Source of the DNA: Phyto melanocephala
Taxonomy: Eukaryota; Arthropoda; Insecta; Diptera; Rhinophoridae
Reading direction: 5' to 3'
DNA: 64,000 bases
Assembly (NCBI GenBank): GCA_941918925.1
Contig: OW799237.1
Coordinates: forward strand, 71,169,626-71,233,625
Numbering within the stretch: the first letter of the stretch is position 1; every line of letters begins with the position of its first letter. A program made the position numbers and the translations under genes. The notes beneath the pieces were generated by a model. It ran no database searches and was not told the DNA's origin. It saw only the letters and a program-made list of their open reading frames with translations. Below are positions 35,827 to 47,199 of the stretch, piece after piece.

Positions 35827-36693
35827 TCTATATATATAAAAGTGAAACTCTGTGTGTGTGTGTGTGTGTGTGTTAGCTATAGACTCCGAAACTATAAAAC
35901 CGATCGGGCTCAAACTTTGGTAAGTTGTTGTACTCATACCAGGGAGTGTTTATAGTTGGAAAAAAGTGGGCGGGGCCACGCCCATAAAAAATTAGTTATC
36001 ATTTTAAGCTACTTGCACTTGACAGATTTTTCTGAAACTTTGCACACATATCGAGCTGTCATGACTGTCGTGGTAAGAAAAGTGGGCGGGGCCACGCCCC
36101 TAAAAAAGTTTTAACTTTGAGGTACTTGCACTGAACCGATTTTTCTGAAACTTTGCACACATACTAAGCTGTCATAACCATATAATTTTGTGATTAGAAA
36201 AGTGGGCAGGGCCACGCCCATAAAAAAAAGGTTTTAATTTTGAGGTACTTGCACTTGACCGATTTTTCTGAAACTTTGCACACATATCGAGCTGTCATGA
36301 CTAAATAATTTCGTGATTAGAAAAGTGGGCAGTGCCACGCCCATAAAAAAAAGGTATCATTTTGAGATTCTTGCACTGGACCGATTATTCTGAAACTTTG
36401 CACACATATTGAGCTATTACGACTTTACAGTTTCGTGATTAGAAAAGTGGGCAGGGCCACGCCCATAAATACAATTATAATTTTTAGGTACTTCCACTGG
36501 TCCGATTCTTCTGAAACTTTGCACACATATTGAGCTGTTACGACTTTACAATTTCGTGATTAGAAAAGTGGGCAATGCCACGCCCATAAAAAAAAATTAT
36601 AATATTTAGGTTTTTGCACTTGATATTCAATTAAAATTCAGAATGCATTTCAATTCATTAAGGGGCGTAGCAACGCGCGCCGGGTTTGGCTAG
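35827..36693 (+). mobile_element. non-autonomous Helitron, family 1, copy c
   Basis: TC start (TCTATATATATAAAAGTG) and CTAG end (GCGCGCCGGGTTTGGCTAG|T). It has a (TG)n run and about six ~118-bp tandem units carrying GTGGGC(G/A)GGGCCACGCCC. It is very similar throughout to copy b at 30348, consistent with a young family. Confidence 0.8.
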
Positions 36694-38280
36694 TAACATT
36701 ATAAAAACAAAACATTTGCATCATTGCCAACAGATGTTAAAAATAATTTAAAAAGAACTGAAAGAAAAGCTGAGCCAGTGTAAATTTTTTAAAAGTATTT
36801 ATTTTAAAGAACAAAGGAGATATCTATTCACTAATGTATTTACCACTTTAACTTTTTCATTAAAACCTTCCATTTTGCTTTTTAATATATTTTTTAACAA
36901 AAACTAAACTTTTTCTTTTGCTTGCAAATTTTTAGATTAATTTTCAGTTTCATATGTAAACAAAAAACAGCTGATTGTTAAATTCTTGTCCGAACTTACC
37001 CAAAGAAAAAGTTCGTGCAAATTTGTACAGGAAATGAAAAAAATTACTCTCTCAATTACTCTCATAATTGAACAAAAATTGTGATGTGGAACGCTTTTGG
37101 GTAACTTTGGGCAAGTTCGGACTGTTTCGTTATGCATGTGGAACAGAGCTATTTATTTAAATACAGTGCGTAAAAAAATTATGATGGAATTAGAAAAATA
37201 TTTTATTTTTAAAAAGTCATATTAAAAACTCCAAAATTTATTGAAAATTTTCAATTTTAACAAGTAAATGAAAAATAAATTCAGTGTTTACTGCATTTTT
37301 ATTAGATTTTTACGCCCAAAAATTCCATTTAATTTTAATGGAAATCTTTACGTTTTTTGTTTCTTTTAACTAAAAAAATAGCAAATTCATTGTGAACTGC
37401 ATTATTTTACATTTTAAAATCCAAAAAAATTTTGTTTTAGAACATTTTAATAAAAACTGTGAGCTTACTTTTTCAGAGCATTGTACTTTAAAATTCTCTC
37501 ACCAATACGGCTGCAAAAAATTTTTGGTCATCTGTGATCTAACGTCATTTCCTTAAGCAAAGAACGAAACCAGCCGCAAATTGCCTACCAAAAAGTGCTG
37601 TTTGTATTTTATTTACATAAGTACACACTTATCGTCATCTGAAAGACCTAATAACCTATTTGTTAAAATTTCAATATTGATTTTTTTATGGATTATTATT
37701 CCCTTTATCATGACGCTAATGTGTGCAAAATTTTGAACATCTAATATAACAAATGACCGAGTTATTACCAAGTAAGTGCCTAGAGGACCCTTATGTACTA
37801 AAAAAAAAAAGAAAAATAAATTATCAAAAATCACGATAAAAGTTTAATTTTGTTGGATAGTGTTTTTTGCTTATACCAATAAAAAAAAAACAACCTATAA
37901 TTTTTATTATTTAATGTATATAATATTCATATTTGTTTTTTTCATACTAATTAGTACTGCTGATAGGTTATTTGATGTCAGATTTTACAATTCCAAATAT
38001 CCTAAGTGACATAACATAAGCTGTGTTTAGAAAAACAAATTTTCTCAACCGATATATATTTCTCGTTTCATTTTAATAAAAATATGTAATTTTCGTTTTG
38101 ATATTGCAAATAGTTTCAGCTTTATAACGTTGTTTCCTTCTCCTGTAAACTTTTCCAAACTGCAGATAGGTTATTTCGTCTTTAAGGTGAAAACTTAACT
38201 TATTGTACGGTAGTAGGTTTAGTTAGCTTAAGCATTTTGTAGTTAGGCTTTAAAACAAACTTACAATTTTAGTTACCATA
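36694..38280. other. AT-rich sequence, no gene seen
   Basis: No exon or RNA gene recognised. Confidence 0.4.
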
Positions 38281-38531
38281 AGTCTGCGTTTACATTGAAC
38301 AAGGTTTTATGCATAAAATACTCTTTTTCTTTCTACTTGTGTGCGAGAGAAAGAGAAAGGAATAAAAGTTAATTCATACTTGCACGTACTTGAAATTCGT
38401 TTTGTTTTGTCATTCGTAGTTTTAAATCTGACGTATATAAAAAATAAAGTTGTATGCAATAAAACTTTTTCCGTGTAAACGTGAAAAAGAAAAATTTCTG
38501 CAAATAAACTCCTTCAATGTAAACACAGACT
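38281..38531. repeat. MITE-like element (251 bp)
   Basis: The left end AGTCTGCGTTTACATTGAAC is matched in reverse complement by AGTCTGTGTTTACATTGAAG at the right. Both continue into similar TTTAT/TGCA sequence. Non-coding. Confidence 0.55.
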
Positions 38532-38957
38532 AATGAAGTTTAGAATACGGGTGTTAAACTTAAAATTTTGGTTACAATTTTTTGTTGTGAGAACACTTTA
38601 TTAGATGCAAATAAGAAGATAACCAAAGAGTTCACTCTAAAAGGAATAGAGTGTGAAAATATGAAATACGCAAATAGTTCTCTTATATCTGTGGCAATAA
38701 GGAAATACTGCTTATGTCTGTTTTTTTAGTTTTTCAGTAAACACCACTTAAATTTTTTAATGGATTTTTTAAAAATTGATTGCCTTTAATATAAAGACTA
38801 TTGAATGAATTTCGCGTATAATAACTGAAGAGCATGTCGCTTTTCATATATGGCATTTTCAAAACAAACGAAATGTTATTTAAAAGTAACCAAAATTTTT
38901 TTTTCGAATCCAGTTAAACATTTTTCAAATCAAATGAAACCATTTTTAACGTGATAG
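38532..38957. other. AT-rich sequence before the retrotransposon insertion
   Basis: No gene seen. It is the left flank of the non-LTR insertion and contains no element-related coding sequence, which confirms the 5' truncation point. Confidence 0.5.
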
Positions 38958-38969
38958 TAATTTCTGCGA

Positions 38970-40708
38970 CAAAGGACAAAGTATGTCGAGGAACCCCGCA
39001 GGGAGGTATTTTATCTCCATTATTATGGGTAACTACCATACATAGTCTACTGAGGATTCTATCGAACGAGGGATTCAAGCCTATCTGTTACGCAGATGAT
39101 GTTGCGATACTGATCAGGGGGACGAATCCAAATCCTTTATGTATGAGAGCAATGGAGGCTTTGAATATATCCTATAACTGGGCGAAGGAGCGAGGGCTCA
39201 ATGTCAACCCGGAAAAGACTGAAATCTGCTTGTTTACGAGAAAGAGGAAGATACCGGTGCATAGCTATCCCATCTTTCGGAATAAGACAATAAAGATTGA
39301 TAAGAAGGTCAAATACCTAGGAATAGTACTTGATTGGAGACTATCCTGGAAGGACCACATTGAATGTAAAGTGGAAAAAGCTCAAAGAATATGGGCCCTC
39401 TGCAGAAGAGTGATTGGCTCAAAATGGGGCTTAAGCCCAAGGATGACACATTGGCTATATACGAGTGTACTGCGGCCTACAATTACGTACGCTTCGTTAG
39501 TGTGGTGGACATCCTTAGAGAAGAGGGTGAATATAAAACCTCTTCAAAAGATTCAGAGACAGTGCTGCATTAGTATTTGCGGTGCCATGAGGACCACATC
39601 GACAATGGCCATTGAGAATATACTATCCATTTGGCCTATTGAGATACAGGTAAAATATGAAGCGGCCTTAGCTGCCACAAGATTAATGGCAATAGATGAG
39701 TGGCTTATAAGAGAACATAAGACCAGATACCAAAGAATAACGGATATCTTACCGATGGGAAATATTACGGAATTAACATGTGATAAAATCCCGATGAGAT
39801 ATGAGAATATTAACTGCGTCACCATTATACCGGAAGAGGGAGAATGGGATGAGATAATCAGGATGGGAAACACCCACGGAATCGATCTTTACACAGACGG
39901 TTCAAAGATTGGTGACCAAACTGGAATGGGCTTGTATGACATAAGCCGAAATAGAAGCAAATACTTCTGTCTACCAGATCACAACACTATTTTTCAGGCT
40001 GAGATCATGGCGATTACGGAAGGAATAAAATGGATAAAGGAAACGAATAGAGAAACTCCGATTCGTATCTTTACGGATAGCCAATCAGTGATTAAGACAT
40101 TGAGAAAGGAGAAAGTTGAATCCCGGAACGTTTTGCAATGCAAGAGTGAGATAAACTCATATGCAAATTGTGAACATCTGGAGATAATATGGATACCAAG
40201 CCATCACGGGCTGATCGGAAACGAGAAAGCCGACAAATTATCCAAAATGGGAGCTCTTCTGAGTACTATAACTTTGGAGAACGCCAAACCCCTTAAACGA
40301 TTTAAGGATGAACTTAAACGTTGGGCAATGGAAGAACATGTCAGAAAATGGCAAAGCACTGATGTCGGTAAGGTGACAAGAACACTCTGGGGTGACCCAA
40401 ATCTTGGGAAGTCAAAGGAGATTCTGAGACTAAGTAGACCTACACTTAGGAAATTAACCGGTGTAATTACAGGTCATACGGAGTTGAGAACTCATCTAGC
40501 TCGCATGAGATTATTTGAGGAGACGACATGTAGAGCTTGCGAGGAAGAGGATGAGACTCTGGTACACTACCTCTGTCATTGTCCTGCGTTTGGGCATATT
40601 AGGCGCGAAAATTTTACAGTGGATACTATGCCGAACTTGGAATACCTGGGGAACTCGAACTGGAGATCCATAAGGCGTTACATTGAGGGGACTGGTTTCT
40701 TGAACTAG
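38970..40708 (+). CDS. reverse transcriptase (partial) and RNase H of a non-LTR retrotransposon
   Basis: The frame enters from the flank (no ATG of its own; apparent upstream codons belong to the target duplication) and runs about 580 codons to TAG at 40708. Counting from the GTG at 38951, RT motif RGTPQGGILSPLLW is at residues 13-26 and the catalytic YADDV at 47-51. The thumb follows with GLNVNPEKTEICLF and KYLGIVLDWRLSWKDHI. RNase H then has DLYTDGSKIG (~312-320), FQAEIMA, FTDSQSV and WIPSHHGLIGNEKAD (~415-430). A C-terminal Cys/His cluster follows (CRACEEEDETLVHYLCHC). RT followed by RNase H points to the I/LOA-type lineages; the exact clade is not certain. The endonuclease and the RT fingers are missing because of 5' truncation, so this copy cannot replicate itself. 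Confidence 0.9.
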
Positions 40709-40862
40709 TCCGTTATTTATGGGAAATTATGTTTATGGTTTTTTTTGTTTGGGAATTCCGTTTTCCACATGGAGCGCACAACATGCCAACTGGGCATACG
40801 TGTATACCTGTCATGGGTTTGGGCTTTTATACCCCTCCTTTTCAACCTAACCTAACCTAACC
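38970..40862 (+). mobile_element. 5'-truncated non-LTR retrotransposon with target-site duplication
   Basis: The insertion is bounded by the 12-bp direct repeat TAATTTCTGCGA at 38958-38969 and 40863-40874. It starts abruptly inside the reverse transcriptase and ends in four CCTAA units (about 40843-40864) instead of poly-A. The body is markedly GC-richer than its surroundings and its frame is fully open, so the insertion is recent. Confidence 0.9.
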
Positions 40863-41041
40863 TAATTTCTGCGATAAATAATGCTAGCGTTGCTTACTAT
40901 AAAGTTATTTCCTTTTCTCTGTGAATTCGAACCGTTTTCATGTATTTCTTTGCTAGCTCTTGGTTAAAATTTAAAGCTTAAAGAACTTTAGGTTCCATAT
41001 TAAGACTATAAAGAACAAATTTAAAAAGCAAATCGAACCTA

Positions 41042-41205
41042 AATTAAAAAATTAATACATATTTTAGTATAAAGAGATTACTCTATAGCGACTAGAGTTG
41101 TAAACAATACAATCAATTTGTGTGTACAAAAGTACTACACAAAAATTGGTGGTGGGTATCTAAAATTCGGCACAGCCGAATTTAGTGCACTTACATGTTT
41201 TATTT
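41042..41205 (+). repeat. DINE-like family B, 3'-end fragment
   Basis: CATATTTTAGTATAAAGAGATTACTCTATAGCGAC, AAATTGGTGGTGGGTATC and AATTCGGCACAGCCGAATTTAGTGCACTTAC match the stem end of family B. No gene lies between it and the exon at 41481. A short open frame at 41323-41402 has no recognised function. Confidence 0.6.
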
Positions 41206-41480
41206 ACATTTTGAAATTTGTTAAAATATTTTCTTTTATTCAAAACTATACATCGAAACGTACGATGACTTGCTTAAAAAGTCTTAAGTTTTTTCGACTA
41301 GCTTCCCGGAAAGAGAAATGCCATAGCATGACTTTTAACGAAGATTTTGTTAAAGAATTGAATACCGTTATGCGTCATGGCCAGAGAAGAAAAAGTCCAT
41401 TGTAAAAACACAATCATACTTTTCAATATTTCATACAAAATGCGTTTCAACGAATTTATTTTTTTCTTTGTTCATTACAG

Positions 41481-41704
41481 ACGCTATGAAGAAGATCCCG
41501 AAAATGCCTGGCACTGTGGTTCGTGGTTTGAATATTTATTGATTGTCATATTGTCGACCATATTGTTGGTGGGTGTATTGGTGCTGACATTATTTTGGGT
41601 TATATTCTATAGGGGTGGCTTTGCTTGGTCGGAAAATCCTGAATTGCAATTTAATTTACATCCTGTTTTAATGGTAGCCGGTTTCATAACATTCTCTGGA
41701 TTTT
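41481..41704 (+). CDS. nemy: cytochrome b561 (nemy-like), exon with first membrane helices
   Basis: Cytochrome b561 proteins are ascorbate-dependent transmembrane electron carriers. Drosophila nemy is a family member needed for memory and neuropeptide amidation. After a TTCATTACAG acceptor this exon reads RRYEEDPENAWHCGSWFEY. A long hydrophobic helix follows (LLIVILSTILLVGVLVLTLFWVI), then FNLHPVLMVAGFITFSGF, whose His is a family haem ligand position. It ends with donor T|GTAAGT in phase 1. The upstream start exon was not found; entry is in phase 2 and candidate donors at 41280-41400 are weak. The family is certain; the nemy assignment rests on recalled similarity of the C-terminus. Confidence 0.85.
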
Positions 41705-41772
41705 GTAAGTATTTTAATAAAAATTGTAATAAATACGTACACAAATTCACACAATGAACATTGTTATTTTAG

Positions 41773-42001
41773 CCATTCTTTTGTATCGTCTATGTCGTTG
41801 TTTGAAACACATCTATGTTAAGCTGATTCACATGCTGTTCCATGCCTGTGCCATACCATGTATTGCTTTGGGATTTTTAACTGTATTCGATTCGCACAAT
41901 CTATCAGAGCCTCCGAAGCCAAACTTCTACAGTTTGCACACTTGGTTAGGTTTCGTGACAATGGGAATGTTTGTAATGCAATTTGTCATCGGTTTCTTCA
42001 G
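41773..42001 (+). CDS. nemy: cytochrome b561 (nemy-like), second visible exon
   Basis: Acceptor TTATTTTAG, donor CAG|GTTGGT. It encodes SILLYRLCRCLKHIYVKLIH, then MLFHACAIPCIALGF and SLHTWLGFVTMGMFVMQFV. The LLYRLCR phrase corresponds to the family's ALLVYRVFR ascorbate-side motif. The histidines of KLIH/LFHA and SLHTW are at the conserved haem-binding positions. Two membrane helices are evident. The 68-nt intron before it is typical of flies. The frame joins both neighbours without disruption. Confidence 0.9.
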
Positions 42002-42196
42002 GTTGGTGCAATGATTTTTTTCTTTACTATTTCATCTCTTCAATACAATCATAATCTTTAATTTTAATTTTTGTTTAATCTTAATTAATGATTATGATGT
42101 TAAAGAGATGTTGTCATGCTATTGCCATTTTTTTATATTGTTGTTTCATATCTGTGTAATATGTGTTTCGTTTTTCTTTGTCTATAATTATTACAG

Positions 42197-42373
42197 TTTT
42201 TTGATTTTATTATGCTGTGAGAATCGAACTTACAATTGTCGTGCTGCCATGGTACCCATACATGCCAGTTTTGGTTTGGCCAACTTTATGATGGCAGTTG
42301 CGACCTGTGTTACTGGGCTGGTGGAAAAGGAACGTCAACTGGTTAGCGGTGCAAATGGTGAAAATGCATTAAG
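42197..42373 (+). CDS. nemy: cytochrome b561 (nemy-like), third visible exon
   Basis: Acceptor ATTATTACAG and donor AAG|GTAAAA. It encodes SFLILLCCENRTYNCRAAMV, then PIHASFGLANFMMAVATCVT and GLVEKERQLVSG. The His of VPIHASFGL is the last conserved haem ligand region, followed by another helix. The exon ends in phase 2 (AG) and joins the T of the final exon to form Ser across a 5.45-kb intron. That intron is far larger than the other two (68 and 195 nt) because of transposon insertions. Confidence 0.9.
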
Positions 42374-42782
42374 GTAAAAAAAATATAATATTTTTGAATT
42401 AGTTACTTATTCACTCCAGTTTGGTATTTAAAGTAAAAATAATATTTCATTCGGACAGATTTTGTTGGGTTTTCAATTTATTTTTCTATCCTCATAGAAT
42501 ACAAATATTTATATATTGAAAATTTTCTTTAAATTTAAAATATTGCTAGTGTGTTCTAAAAAATTATTTTCAACAAGACGAATTAATAGAGGAAAATATA
42601 AAAATTTTTTAAGTCAAAATTTTACAAAAATGTAAACATTTTTTTATTAAATTAAAAATTAATATAAATTAAAAAAATTTTTATAAATTAAAAATTTATG
42701 CAATTTTTTTTCTATAAAACGACAATTTATCAAAAGTATTATATTCAAAAATTTTCTATAACTTTAATTTTAACTTATAAAG
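42374..42782. other. start of large nemy intron, AT-rich
   Basis: No additional exon seen. It is the sequence before the mariner and hAT-like insertions. Confidence 0.5.
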
Positions 42783-42931
42783 GGTCTCCCAAGTAGAGTG
42801 GAATAAAATTTACCGCCATTTTATTGAGATTTTTTTTTTTGCAATTTTCACGTACAGAACATGCGATTTAAAAATATGAAGAAGTTTTCAAACGAATAGC
42901 GTTTAGTCATTGTTAAATTAATTACAAATAT
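42783..42931 (+). pseudogene. mariner relic, 5' piece
   Basis: GGGTCTCCCAAGTAGAGTGGAATA resembles the mariner TIR (compare GGGTGTCCCAACTAGAAC at 33345). It is followed by a KKFSNE*RLVIVKLITN-like transposase start. The piece stops at a hAT-like insertion and resumes at 47200. Confidence 0.55.
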
Positions 42932-43725
42932 CACTGTTGCCAACTTTTTCCCAAAAAATATCGCTAGAATAAGTAGAAAAATAGCTAAAAAATTGCTAAT
43001 AATTAAAAATTATCAACATTTTAGCGATAAATTGCTTTTTTTATTTTTTTTTTAAATTCTGGCATAAATTTAACAAAAAACTAGCAAAGTTTTCGTCGAA
43101 TTTTTTTATTGCTCGGAAAATTAAGCGTTTAATCGCTAAGTTTTTCTTAAATAATGACAGAAAGAAAAAAAGAAAAGTACAGTAAAAAATAACGTTTATC
43201 AAGCATATTTATAATATGCATACTAAATTCCTATTTAAAAACATTTTGGAATTTATTCACTATAAGTCTAAAGCCAATACTCTAGATTCTCGCATTCTTA
43301 TGTAAAATTGTAATCTAGTCTCTTTAATGCTGATTTAAATATATCATCATAGCGCATCGGCCACTTCAGCCAAGCTTAGATGTGATAATTATTAAAATAC
43401 CTATATCAAATAGAATATTAATTTTAGATTTATGTACCACGTAGGTTTTTAGTTTCTAAACGTCTATTGATTTATCACCTAAAACATTATACCTAAGATC
43501 CCGATGCATCGTTTCTAAGTTCCATTAAGAGATGAGTCACTAAAACATTTTTATTTATCGCTAAGCTGCATATGGTGTTCATTCGTTCCATTGAAATCTT
43601 TTTTACATAAATCACTAAGGTAATCAATTCAATTGATTGACGTATGTTGAGATATAAATGAAGCCTTCTTTTAATTTAAATTTTCTCCAATATAACCCCC
43701 TCTTCGATGCAGATGACTTGTGTTT

Positions 43726-44505
43726 TTATACCCTTCACACAGTGAAAAAGGGTATATATAGGTTTGTCATTCCGTGTGAAATTTCTACAATTTTCATTTC
43801 CGACCCCATAAAGTATATATTTTCTGAAAGCTTATGAATAGAGGAGTCGATTAAGCCCTGACCGTCTGTCCGTCTGTCCGTCTGACCGTCTGTCCGTGTG
43901 TATGTTGAAATCAACTTTTTGAAGCCCCCCGACATAGGTTGGACCCGGGTAAGGTATTAAAATATCAGAAATATTCGGGAGTAGATCGGTATTGAAAATC
44001 AGAAACATCGGTACATAAACAACTGAGATATGAGCAAAAACCCACGACCACCTCGATTTTCTTTTCATAAAAACAACATTACAACAACAACATACATACA
44101 TACAAACGTGTATACTGGTTAGAGAAAACGTGGCATCGAATCCCAGCTGAGGCAAAAAAATTTTTTTTTAAATTTTTTTAAAATTTTTTTTTTTAATTTT
44201 TTTTTTATTTTTTTTTTATTTTTTATTTAATATATTATATATATTTTTATTATTATTTTTTTTTATTTTTTTTTTTTAATTTTTTTTTTATTTTTTTTTT
44301 GTTTTATATATATTATATATGTATATAATAATTTTTTTTTTTTTAATTTTTTTTTTAAATTTTTTTTTTTTAAATTTTTTTTTTATTTTTTATTTTTTTT
44401 TTGTTTTTTTTAACATACATACGTGAATTTACTGTTATTGCATGACTACACGTTGTGAAGGGTATATAAGATTCGGCACGGCCGAATATAGCGCTTTTAC
44501 TTGTT
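43726..44505 (+). mobile_element. DINE-like family A, copy 5
   Basis: Full-length copy from TTATACCCTTCACACAG to TTCGGCACGGCCGAATATAGCGCTTTTACTTGTT. It is almost the exact reverse complement of copy 2 at 17531-18290, including the T/A-rich middle and the GGTCAGACGG/CCGTCTGACC block. Confidence 0.7.
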
Positions 44506-44789
44506 AATTGTACAATTTAGCAGACAGGGAGCACCTGCATCAATATCCTTTTGTTTCATCTTTTTTGGCTTAACCATGCAAAAATTTTTGATTATATTAG
44601 TTTTTTTTTACAATATTTCGAATTTCTTGCAAGACATTTTTAAATAGCTTGTTTTGTATAATTCACAAACTCATCTAAAGAAAGAAAGCAAAATTTATTT
44701 AACATTTACTTTTTACAATAAAATTATTTAACCTATGAACTTTGCAAGATAAAATTGATTTTTGAATTTTAACGTATGTGCTTTTTGGC

Positions 44790-45899
44790 TTTTAGTCATG
44801 CAATAACAGTAGTTTGTATCACCATTCATCCCATATGATATACGTACATATATACGTACATCCCATATGATAACATAATAAAAATATAAATAATATATAA
44901 ATAAAAAATAAAAAAACAAGTAAAAGCGCTATATTCGGCCGTGCCGAATCTTATATACCCTTCACAACGTGTAGTCATGCAATAACAGTAAATTCACGTA
45001 TGTATGTTAAAAAAAACAAAAAAAAAATAAACAAGTAAGAGTGCTATATTCGGCCGTGCCGAATCTTATATACCCTTCACAACGTGTAGTCATGCAATAA
45101 CAGTAGTTTGTGTCACCATTCATCCCATATGAAATACGTACATACATATAAAAACATACATATATAAAAACATCCCATTGTAAAATTATAAATTCACGTA
45201 TGTATGTTAAAAAAACAAAAAAAAAAAAATAAAAAAAAAAATTTTAAAAAAAAATTTTAAAAAAAAATTTTAAAAAAAATTTAAAAAAAATTTTTTTTAA
45301 AAAATTATTATATATATAATATATATAAAAAAAAAAAAATAAAAAAAAAATTTAAAAAAAAAAATTAAAAAAAAAATAATAAAAATATAAATAATATATT
45401 AAATAAAAAATAAAAAAAAAATAAAAAAAAAAAATTTAAAAAAAATTTTTAAAAAAATTGAAAAAAAATTTTTTTTGGCTCAGCTGGTATTCGATGCCAC
45501 GTTTTCTCTAACCAGTATACACGTTTGTATGTATGTATGTTGTTGTTGTAATGTTGTTTTTGTGAAAAAAAAACCGAGGTGGTCGTGGGTTTTTGCTCAT
45601 ATCTCAGTTGTTTATATACCGATGTTTCTGATTTTCAATACCGATCTACTCCCGAATATTTCTGATATTTTAATACATCACCCGAGTCCATGCGATGTCG
45701 GGGGGCTTCAAAAAGTTGATTTCAACATACACACGGACAGACGGTCAGACGGACAGACTGACAGGGCTTAATCGACTTCCCTATTCATAAGCTTTCAGAA
45801 AATATATACTTTATGGGGTCGGAAATCAAAATTGTAGAAATTTCACACGGAATGACAAACCTATATATACCCTTTTTCACTGTGTGAAGGGTATAAAAA
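44790..45899 (-). mobile_element. DINE-like family A, nested copies 6-7
   Basis: A partial copy (about 44790-44914) is followed by a 3'-end fragment (44915-45028). A second stem end (45029) then opens a full reverse copy reaching GGGTATAAAAAT at 45899. The repeated AACAAGTAA(A/G)AG-stem-GTAGTCATGCAATAACAGTA phrases show serial insertion or tandem duplication. Confidence 0.65.
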
Positions 45900-46537
45900 T
45901 AAAAAAAAAATTTAAAAAAAAAAATTTAAAAAAAAAATTAAAAAAAAAAAAATTATTATATACATATATAATATATATAAAACAAAAAAAAAAAATAAAA
46001 AAAAAATTAAAAAAAAAAAATAAAAAAAAATAATAATAAAAATATATATAATATATTAAATAAAAAAAAATAAAAAAAAAATTAAAAAAAAAAATTTTAA
46101 AAAAATTTAAAAAAAAATTTTTTTGCCTCAGCTGGGATTCGATGCCACGTTTTCTCTAACCAGTATACACGTTTGTATGTATGTATGTTGTTGTTGTAAT
46201 GTTGTTTTTGTGAAAAAAAAATCGAGGTGGCCGTGGGTTTTTGCTCATATCTCAGTTGTTTATGTACAGATGTTTCTGATTTTCAATACCGATCTACTCC
46301 CGAATATTTCTGATATTTTAATACCTTACCCGGGTCCAACCTATGTCGATGGGCTTCAAAAAGTTGATTTCAACATACACACGGACAGACGGACAGACTG
46401 ACAGAGCTTAGTCGACTCCCCTATTCATAAGCTTTCAGAAAATATATACTTTATGGGGTCGGAAATGAAAATTGTAGAAATTTCACACGGAATGACAAAC
46501 CTATATATACCCTTTTTCACTGTGTGAAGGGTATAAA
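45900..46537 (-). mobile_element. DINE-like family A, partial copy 8
   Basis: Lacks the stem end but is otherwise in family order. It is nearly identical over its GC-containing half to the adjacent copy 9, so one is probably a tandem duplicate of the other. Confidence 0.65.
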
Positions 46538-46993
46538 AAAAATTAAAAAAAAAAATTAAAAAAAAATTTTTTTTTGGCTCAGCTGGGATTCGATGCCACG
46601 TTTTCTCTAACAAGTATACACGTTTGTATGTATGTATGTTGTTGTTGTAATGTTGTTTTTGTGAAAAAAAAATCGAGGTGGCCGTGGGTTTTTGCTCATA
46701 TCTCAGTTGTTTATGTACAGATGTTTCTGATTTTCAATACCGATCTACTCCCGAATATTTCTGATATTTTAATACCTTACCCGGGTCCAACCTATGTCGA
46801 TGGGCTTCAAAAAGTTGATTTCAACATACACACGGACAGACGGACAGACTGACAGAGCTTAGTCGACTCCCCTATTCATAAGCTTTCAGAAAATATATAC
46901 TTTATGGGGTCGGAAATGAAAATTGTAGAAATTTCACACGGAATGACAAACCTATATATGTATACCCTTTTTCACTGTGTTAAGGGTATAAAA
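46538..46993 (-). mobile_element. DINE-like family A, partial copy 9
   Basis: Shorter tandem repeat unit beginning at an A/T-rich tract and GGCTCAGCTGGGATTCGATG and ending GTGTTAAGGGTATAAAA. Confidence 0.65.
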
Positions 46994-47199
46994 AGTGTAT
47001 TGAAAAAAGCATTCGCCTTACAAATAAATTGGTAGCTACTGTTTAAAAATGTTAGCAACAAATGTATTTAAAACACGTTAAAAATCAATATCGCGAAAAT
47101 CGCAAGATTTTCCGCTAATAACTAAATCATATTTTTTCCCGCAAAAAATGTTTAAAAACCACTAGATTTAACGAGAAAAGAGCTGAAATGACAACAGTG

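Larger units (their letters stand above)
42932..47199. mobile_element. hAT-like element hosting a DINE cluster
   Basis: The ends CACTGTTGCCA (left) and TGACAACAGTG (right) form short inverted repeats of hAT type. They are flanked by near-identical 8-bp sequences, ACAAATAT (42924-42931) and ACAAAGAT (47200-47207), as expected for a hAT target duplication. The left interior is AT-rich and non-coding. Five or more DINE-like copies (43726-46993) occupy most of the rest, so the element proper is about 1.4 kb. No transposase was recognised. Confidence 0.55.

Noticed and set aside
35645..37148. TIR element bounded by TGTTCCACA/TGTGGAACA containing a Helitron
   Set aside because: Only a 9-bp inverted match, and internal CAAGTTCGGACT repeats are in direct rather than inverted order; too weak to call.
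41323..41402. Short frame MTFNEDFVKELNTVMRHG as the first exon of the cytochrome b561 gene
   Set aside because: No good donor in the phase needed for the exon at 41481 and no recalled match to the family's N-terminus.
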